A DNA stretch of 18,165 bases from Sulfuricystis sp964478415 (GTDB lineage: Bacteria > Pseudomonadota > Gammaproteobacteria > Burkholderiales > Rhodocyclaceae). Below are positions 14,611 through 18,165 of the stretch, in pieces. How positions within the stretch are numbered: the first letter of the stretch is position 1; every line of letters begins with the position of its first letter. The stretch is taken from contig CAYZII010000044.1 of the NCBI GenBank assembly GCA_964478415.1, positions 1-18,165 on the forward strand. The letters run 5' to 3'. Below the pieces are notes generated by a model that searched no databases, was not told the DNA's origin, and saw nothing but the letters and a program-made list of their open reading frames with translations. Position numbers and translations under genes: made by a program.

Positions 14611-14679
14611 CGCATTCCCAGCTGCATCCTTTTTGAGCCGGCCTCGTCTTCTGCAAAAATTCCCAATTTGGAGTCTTGC

Positions 14680-15738
14680 ATGAACGAAACCAGCATCCCT
14701 GCCGTCTCTCCGGCACCGACTTCGTGGAAATGGATCGTCGGCATCGCCGTGGCCGCCGTCGCCTGGGTGGCGGCCTATTCGCAACTGACCTCTTTCGCCG
14801 ACTGGATGGTCGCCTCGCTGGGTCTTGCGCGCGGCACGCATTTCGCCGAGGCAGTGCATTTCTTTTTCTACGACACGCCCAAAGTGCTGCTGTTGCTGAC
14901 CGGCATTGTCTTCCTGATGGGCATCGTCCAGACCTTCTTCTCGCCGGAACGCACGTGCGCCTTGCTGTCTGGCAAACGGCTCGGCGTCGGCAACGTCATG
15001 GCGGCCACGCTTGGCATCGTCACGCCGTTCTGCTCCTGCTCGGCAGTGCCGCTGTTTATTGGCTTTCTTTCGGCCGGCGTGCCGATGGGGGTGACCTTCT
15101 CCTTCCTGATTTCCGCGCCGATGGTCAATGAAGTCGCGCTGGCGCTGCTCTTCGGCATGTTCGGCTGGCAGGTCGCGGCGCTTTATCTCGGGCTGGGCTT
15201 GGCCGTCGCCATCGTCGCCGGCTTCATCATCGGCGAGCTGAAGATGGAACGCCATCTCGAAGACTGGGTGCGCGCGATCCATGCCGGCGAGGCGCAAGCG
15301 GCCAACGGCGTGCAGATGAACTGGGTGGAACGCTTCGCAGCCGGCTGGCGTCACGTCAAGGAAATCGTCGGCAAGGTCTGGCCTTATGTGCTCGCCGGCA
15401 TCGCCCTGGGCGCTGGCATCCACGGCTATGTGCCCGAGGATTTCATGGCTTCGATCATGGGCAAGGATGCGCCCTGGTGGTCGGTGCCGGCGGCCGTGCT
15501 GCTCGGCGTGCCGATGTACACCAATGCCGCCGGCATCATCCCGGTGGTCGAAGCACTGATCGGCAAGGGCGCGGCGCTCGGCACCGTGCTGGCCTTCATG
15601 ATGGCGGTGATCGCGCTCTCCGCCCCCGAGATGATCATCCTGCGCAAGGTGCTCAAGCCCACGCTGATCGCGACCTTCGCCGGCATCGTCGCGGTGGGCA
15701 TATTGCTCGTCGGCTATGTGTTCAACCTCGTTTTGTAA
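14680..15738 (+). CDS. Permease of the DUF318/UPF0718 (ArsP-like) family
   Basis: The protein has 352 residues and about eight membrane segments. It carries the family's TPFCSCSAVPLFIGFLSAGVP motif (115-135) with Cys118 and Cys120 in the membrane, and a matching second-half motif GVPMYTNAAG near 275-285. The CxC in the first motif is typical of this family, to which the organoarsenical exporter ArsP belongs. Most members have no proven substrate. The ATG at 14680 follows a GGAG at 7 bases; earlier frame is non-family. It is 12 bases before a small thioredoxin-like gene, a frequent partner. A cysteine-reactive metal(loid) or thiol substrate is inference. Confidence 0.85.
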   Translation: MNETSIPAVSPAPTSWKWIVGIAVAAVAWVAAYSQLTSFADWMVASLGLARGTHFAEAVHFFFYDTPKVLLLLTGIVFLMGIVQTFFSPERTCALLSGKRLGVGNVMAATLGIVTPFCSCSAVPLFIGFLSAGVPMGVTFSFLISAPMVNEVALALLFGMFGWQVAALYLGLGLAVAIVAGFIIGELKMERHLEDWVRAIHAGEAQAANGVQMNWVERFAAGWRHVKEIVGKVWPYVLAGIALGAGIHGYVPEDFMASIMGKDAPWWSVPAAVLLGVPMYTNAAGIIPVVEALIGKGAALGTVLAFMMAVIALSAPEMIILRKVLKPTLIATFAGIVAVGILLVGYVFNLVL

Positions 15739-15750
15739 AAGGAGTCGTCG

Positions 15751-15981
15751 ATGAAAAACGTCAAGGTGCTCGGTACCGGTTGTGCCAACTGCAAGACCAC
15801 GGCCAAGCTGATCGAGGAAGTCGCCCGGGAGAAGGGTGTGGCGATCCAGCTCGAAAAGGTCGAGGACCTCAAGGACATCATGAGCTATGGTGTGATGAGC
15901 ACGCCGGGCGTGGTGGTCGATGGCAAGGTGGTGCACTCGGGCGGCATTCCCGACCGTGCCAAGATCGCCGGCTGGCTATGA
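15751..15981 (+). CDS. Small thioredoxin-like redox-active disulfide protein
   Basis: The protein has 76 residues, fitting the 'redox-active disulfide protein 2' family of minimal thioredoxin folds. It has strand KNVKVLGTG, the active-site CANC (Cys11, Cys14), and the cis-proline region VMSTPGVVVDG (Pro53). It ends KIAGWL as homologs do. It has no signal peptide, so it is cytoplasmic. AAAAGGAG lies about 6 bases before the ATG. Genes of this family often sit beside DUF318 permeases, as here, suggesting it reduces the permease cysteines or its substrate; that is inference. Confidence 0.88.
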   Translation: MKNVKVLGTGCANCKTTAKLIEEVAREKGVAIQLEKVEDLKDIMSYGVMSTPGVVVDGKVVHSGGIPDRAKIAGWL

Positions 15982-16225
15982 CGGGATGGCAGACATGCCG
16001 ATGGGGATCGTTTGATCTTCGGCGCCGCACACCATGCGTTGCACGAGATCGCCGTGTGCTACCGCGAGCGCTGGTTCTGGGGCGGCGACGAGTGAATAAG
16101 TGTCTATTGGCAAGGAGCGCGGGCGGAAAGCCGCCGATTGCAGGCCCCAAGCCGTAGCAATGGTCGTAACAGAGGCAGGTTATGCTCATCTCACAGCCCT
16201 CGACCGGTCTAATGGACAATCAGGG
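15982..16225. other. Intergenic region between convergent genes
   Basis: No gene is supported. The frame of the thioredoxin-like gene stays open for 37 codons after its TGA (to 16093), with a peptide including ALHEIAVCYRERWFWGG, but it has no good start. GGCGG-AAAG-CCGCC (16122-16135) is a short hairpin without a T-run. Nothing else stands out. Confidence 0.4.
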
Positions 16226-17245
16226 TTAAACGTCTCCGGTCGTTCGCGTCCGCTGCCGCGGTAGATGGAGGATGGCGCGCAGTCCTCCTTCTGCCAGATT
16301 CTCCAGCAGCAGATCTCCGCCGTGCCGCCGCGCGATCTCGCGGACGATGGCCAGGCCCAGCCCGATGCCGCCGGTCTCCCGGCTGCGTGAAGTCTCGAGG
16401 CGGACGTAAGGCTCCTGTACGCGCGAAAGTTCTCCGGCAGGAATGCCCGGTCCCCGATCCTCGACGACGATTTCGAGATGATCGCGCGTTTCACGGGCGC
16501 TGACCCTGGCTTCATGGCCATATTTGACGGCGTTGTCGATCAGATTGCCGATCGCGCGTTTCAAGGCCGATAGCCGTCCAAGGTAGGGTGTTGCGCGCAC
16601 TTCACCGAGTATCACCGGCCGGCCGAGCGCCTGCTCGTCGGCAACCATGCTGTCCAGCAACGCTTCAATGTCGATTTCCTGCAGCGCTTCGCTGTCGGAC
16701 AGACCGCGCAGATAAGCGAGGGTGGCCTCGATCATCGCCTGCATCTCGTCGATGTCCGCGTGGATCTGGCGACGCAGCGTCTCGTCCTCGACCAGCTCGG
16801 CACGCAAGCGCAGGCGGGTCAGCGGCGTGCGCAGATCGTGCGAGACGGCGGCCAGCGCCCGGCTCCGCTCGGCGATCAGACGTTTGAGGCGTGCCTGCAT
16901 CCGGTTGAAGGCTTCGGCGGCACGGCGTGTCTCGATCGGCCCGCGTTCCTCGAGGGGGGGCGCATCGAGATCACGGCCGAAAGTCTCGGCGGCATCGGCC
17001 AGGGTCTGCATCGGACGGGTGACCGCACGCACGGCCACGAGCGCGACGGCAATCACCGCGGCGAGCGTGAGCATAAGGTGCAGCCAGAAGCGGCTCGGCA
17101 AACCATCCGGATGGATGGCACCGTGTCTGAGCAGCAGTTCGCGTTCTTGCAGATGCAGCCACAGGCTGGCGAATTGCGCGGCCAGCAGGCCGATCACCAG
17201 GATCAAGGTCAGCCGGCCGAACAGGCTTTTGGGCATCAGTCGCAT
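16226..17245 (-). CDS. EnvZ-like sensor histidine kinase
   Basis: The protein has 339 residues. Two membrane segments (about 10-29 and 53-72) enclose a very short periplasmic loop of some 23 residues. A HAMP linker follows (about 73-125), then the H-box AAVSHDLRTPLTRLRLRAE (132-150, His136), N-box NLIDNAVKYG (234-243), G1 DRGPGIP (263-269) and G2 GGIGLGLAIV (292-301). This is the EnvZ/RstB type of kinase, autophosphorylating on His136. Its ATG at 17245 overlaps the regulator gene by 10 bases; a second ATG at 17236 shares one base with the regulator's stop. The short loop suggests sensing within the membrane or cytoplasm. The signal is unknown. Confidence 0.92.
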   Translation of the reverse strand: MRLMPKSLFGRLTLILVIGLLAAQFASLWLHLQERELLLRHGAIHPDGLPSRFWLHLMLTLAAVIAVALVAVRAVTRPMQTLADAAETFGRDLDAPPLEERGPIETRRAAEAFNRMQARLKRLIAERSRALAAVSHDLRTPLTRLRLRAELVEDETLRRQIHADIDEMQAMIEATLAYLRGLSDSEALQEIDIEALLDSMVADEQALGRPVILGEVRATPYLGRLSALKRAIGNLIDNAVKYGHEARVSARETRDHLEIVVEDRGPGIPAGELSRVQEPYVRLETSRSRETGGIGLGLAIVREIARRHGGDLLLENLAEGGLRAILHLPRQRTRTTGDV

Positions 17246-17967
17246 GAGGCCCTGCCTTCGACGGTGCTCGCGAGCACGTAGCCTTCGCCGCGCACGGTCT
17301 TGATCAGTTTGGGCTCACGCGGATCGTCACGCAGCCGCTGGCGCAGGCGGCTGATTTGCACGTCGATCGCGCGATCGTAGGGTTCCGCGCTGCGGCCGTG
17401 GATCAGCTCGATCAGTTGGTCGCGGTTCAGCACCCGGTTCGGATGTTCGAGCAGGATGCGCAACAGCCGGTATTCACCGCCGGAGAGCGGCACCACCACG
17501 CCATCCGGCGCGGTCAGAATGCGCGTCGCGGTATCCAGACACCAGCCCGCGAAAACGAGACAGCGCTGGGTTTCGGGTTGCAGGTTCGGCGGCAGGGCAC
17601 GCGTGCGACGCAGCACCGCCTTCAGACGTGCCAGCAGCTCGCGCGGACTGAACGGCTTGACGAGATAGTCGTCGGCACCCATCTCGATGCCGACGATGCG
17701 GTCGGCCTCTTCGCCACGCGCGGTGAGCATCACCACGGGCAGGTTCGAGCGCGCGCGCAGGTCCCGGCAAAGCATCAGGCCGTCCGTGTCCGGCAGGTTG
17801 AGATCCAACACCACCAGATCGATCGCGTGTCGATCCAGCATCTCCCGCATCTGTCGCCCGTCGCGTGCCGGCCAGGCTTCGAATCCCTGTTTGGTGAGGT
17901 AATCGACGAGCAGCCGGCGGATTTCGGGATCGTCATCGACGATGAGGATGCGGTCGCGTCTGTCCAT
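17236..17967 (-). CDS. OmpR-family response regulator
   Basis: The protein has 243 residues. The receiver domain has the acidic pair Asp11/Asp12, the phosphorylation site Asp55 in VVLDLNLPD, Thr82 and Lys104 in YLVKPFSPREL. The C-terminal winged helix (about 135-235) has PLSGGEYRLLRILLEHPNRVLNR and DVQISRLRQRL, with the closing IKTVRGEGYVLA of OmpR/PhoB regulators. It overlaps the downstream kinase gene. Upstream, two TGTAACG copies with a 10-base period may be its own binding site, suggesting autoregulation. The regulon is unknown; the divergent gene at 18122 is an obvious candidate target. Confidence 0.94.
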   Translation of the reverse strand: MDRRDRILIVDDDPEIRRLLVDYLTKQGFEAWPARDGRQMREMLDRHAIDLVVLDLNLPDTDGLMLCRDLRARSNLPVVMLTARGEEADRIVGIEMGADDYLVKPFSPRELLARLKAVLRRTRALPPNLQPETQRCLVFAGWCLDTATRILTAPDGVVVPLSGGEYRLLRILLEHPNRVLNRDQLIELIHGRSAEPYDRAIDVQISRLRQRLRDDPREPKLIKTVRGEGYVLASTVEGRASCD

Positions 17968-17998
17968 GCCGGAAATTTACGCCAGCGGGCCTTGGCTT

Positions 17999-18015
17999 TG
18001 TAACGCAGTGTAACG
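17999..18015. promoter_or_regulatory. Direct repeat, candidate OmpR-family operator
   Basis: TGTAACG occurs at 17999-18005 and again at 18009-18015, exactly 10 bases apart. OmpR-family dimers bind head-to-tail to repeats of 10 or 11 bases, one helical turn apart. The site lies 32 bases upstream of the response-regulator ATG and between it and the divergent gene. A related GCAACG is at 18028-18033 but not in phase. Confidence 0.45.
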
Positions 18016-18055
18016 AAGGTAGGGCAGGCAACGTTGGGATGCAAAAGCGCCGGTT

Positions 18056-18106
18056 AGCGCAACGAGACGGAAATCTCTTTGCGCTGAAATGGCGGCATCG
18101 CCTTTT
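18056..18106 (+). promoter_or_regulatory. Leader hairpins before the gene at 18122
   Basis: AGCGCAA (18056-18062) pairs with TTGCGCT (18079-18085) and, inside, GAGA pairs with TCTC around a CGGAAA loop. A second short hairpin, GGCG-GCAT-CGCC (18091-18102), is followed at once by TTTT (18103-18106). They end just before the ribosome binding site, so they could act as a leader structure or weak attenuator, if transcription starts upstream of them. Confidence 0.35.
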
Positions 18107-18121
18107 GCGAGGAATGAAGCC

Positions 18122-18165
18122 ATGAAGAGAATGATCGATTTTGGCATGACGATCCCGGGGTATAA
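18122..18165 (+). CDS. Start of an unidentified gene (cut by window edge)
   Basis: An ATG at 18122 has GAGGAA about 9 bases upstream, and 14 codons are visible: MKRMIDFGMTIPGY. That is too little to identify the protein, and no signal peptide is evident so far. It is divergent from the response-regulator gene and preceded by the TGTAACG repeat and leader hairpins, so it may be regulated by that system. Confidence 0.5.
   Translation, partial: MKRMIDFGMTIPGY

Noticed and set aside
14506..15936. 476-codon minus-strand frame opposite the permease and thioredoxin genes
   Set aside because: Its composition is dominated by His, Asp, Arg and Gln, typical of an antisense shadow, and both plus-strand genes are well supported.
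15979..16095. Readthrough of the TGA ending the thioredoxin-like gene into 37 more open codons
   Set aside because: The protein already has the normal family length and ending at this TGA, and no selenocysteine element or conserved extension is apparent.
1..18165. tRNA, rRNA, CRISPR array or insertion sequence
   Set aside because: I saw no tRNA-like TTCGA arm with a matching acceptor stem, no regular spaced repeats and no transposase frame.

Overview
The window is high-GC DNA with tightly packed genes, several ATGA-type start/stop overlaps and a protein set (Tex, MoeA, ModABC, RbgA-like GTPase, OmpR/EnvZ-like pair, a GuaA tail) that fits a betaproteobacterium. The three-subunit tungsten aldehyde oxidoreductase with a MoaD-like gene resembles the Aor system I know from Aromatoleum/Azoarcus-type Rhodocyclales, so a Rhodocyclales relative is my best guess. 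A 100-N run at 8042-8141 shows that this is a scaffold from a draft assembly.

Layout. 1-57: the last codons of guaA (+). 137-2241 (-): moeA followed by a TauE/SafE-type permease, with a good sigma70-like promoter before moeA. 2393-7209 (-): the core of the window, a five-gene unit reading aorA (4x[4Fe-4S] protein), aorB (tungstopterin aldehyde oxidoreductase), aorC (FAD/NAD reductase), a MoaD-like gene that carries an internal TAA stop, and an SDR dehydrogenase. It is closed by a hairpin terminator at 2337-2372. 7350-8034: two small conserved-looking genes in divergent orientation. 8278-9153 (+): a circularly permuted YlqF/RbgA-type GTPase. 9154-9681: a spacer with three REP-like units and one possible small membrane protein. 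9682-12000 (+): tex. 12052-14578 (+): modABC. 14680-15981 (+): a CxC-motif permease and a tiny thioredoxin-like protein. 16226-17967 (-): an OmpR-family response regulator and sensor kinase. 18122 to the edge (+): the start of an unidentified gene.

How it fits together. The window is rich in Mo/W biology. ModABC can import the oxyanion, MoeA inserts the metal into molybdopterin, the MoaD-like protein would supply pterin sulfur, and AorABC uses the finished cofactor to oxidise aldehydes (or reduce acids) with NAD as the electron partner. The SDR at the end of the operon could interconvert the matching alcohol and aldehyde. The three observations most worth checking are the TAA inside the otherwise intact MoaD-like gene, the same three sequence words in the same order upstream of aorA and of the SDR gene, and the N gap, whose two flanks carry the same 13 bases and which is therefore probably not a real gap.
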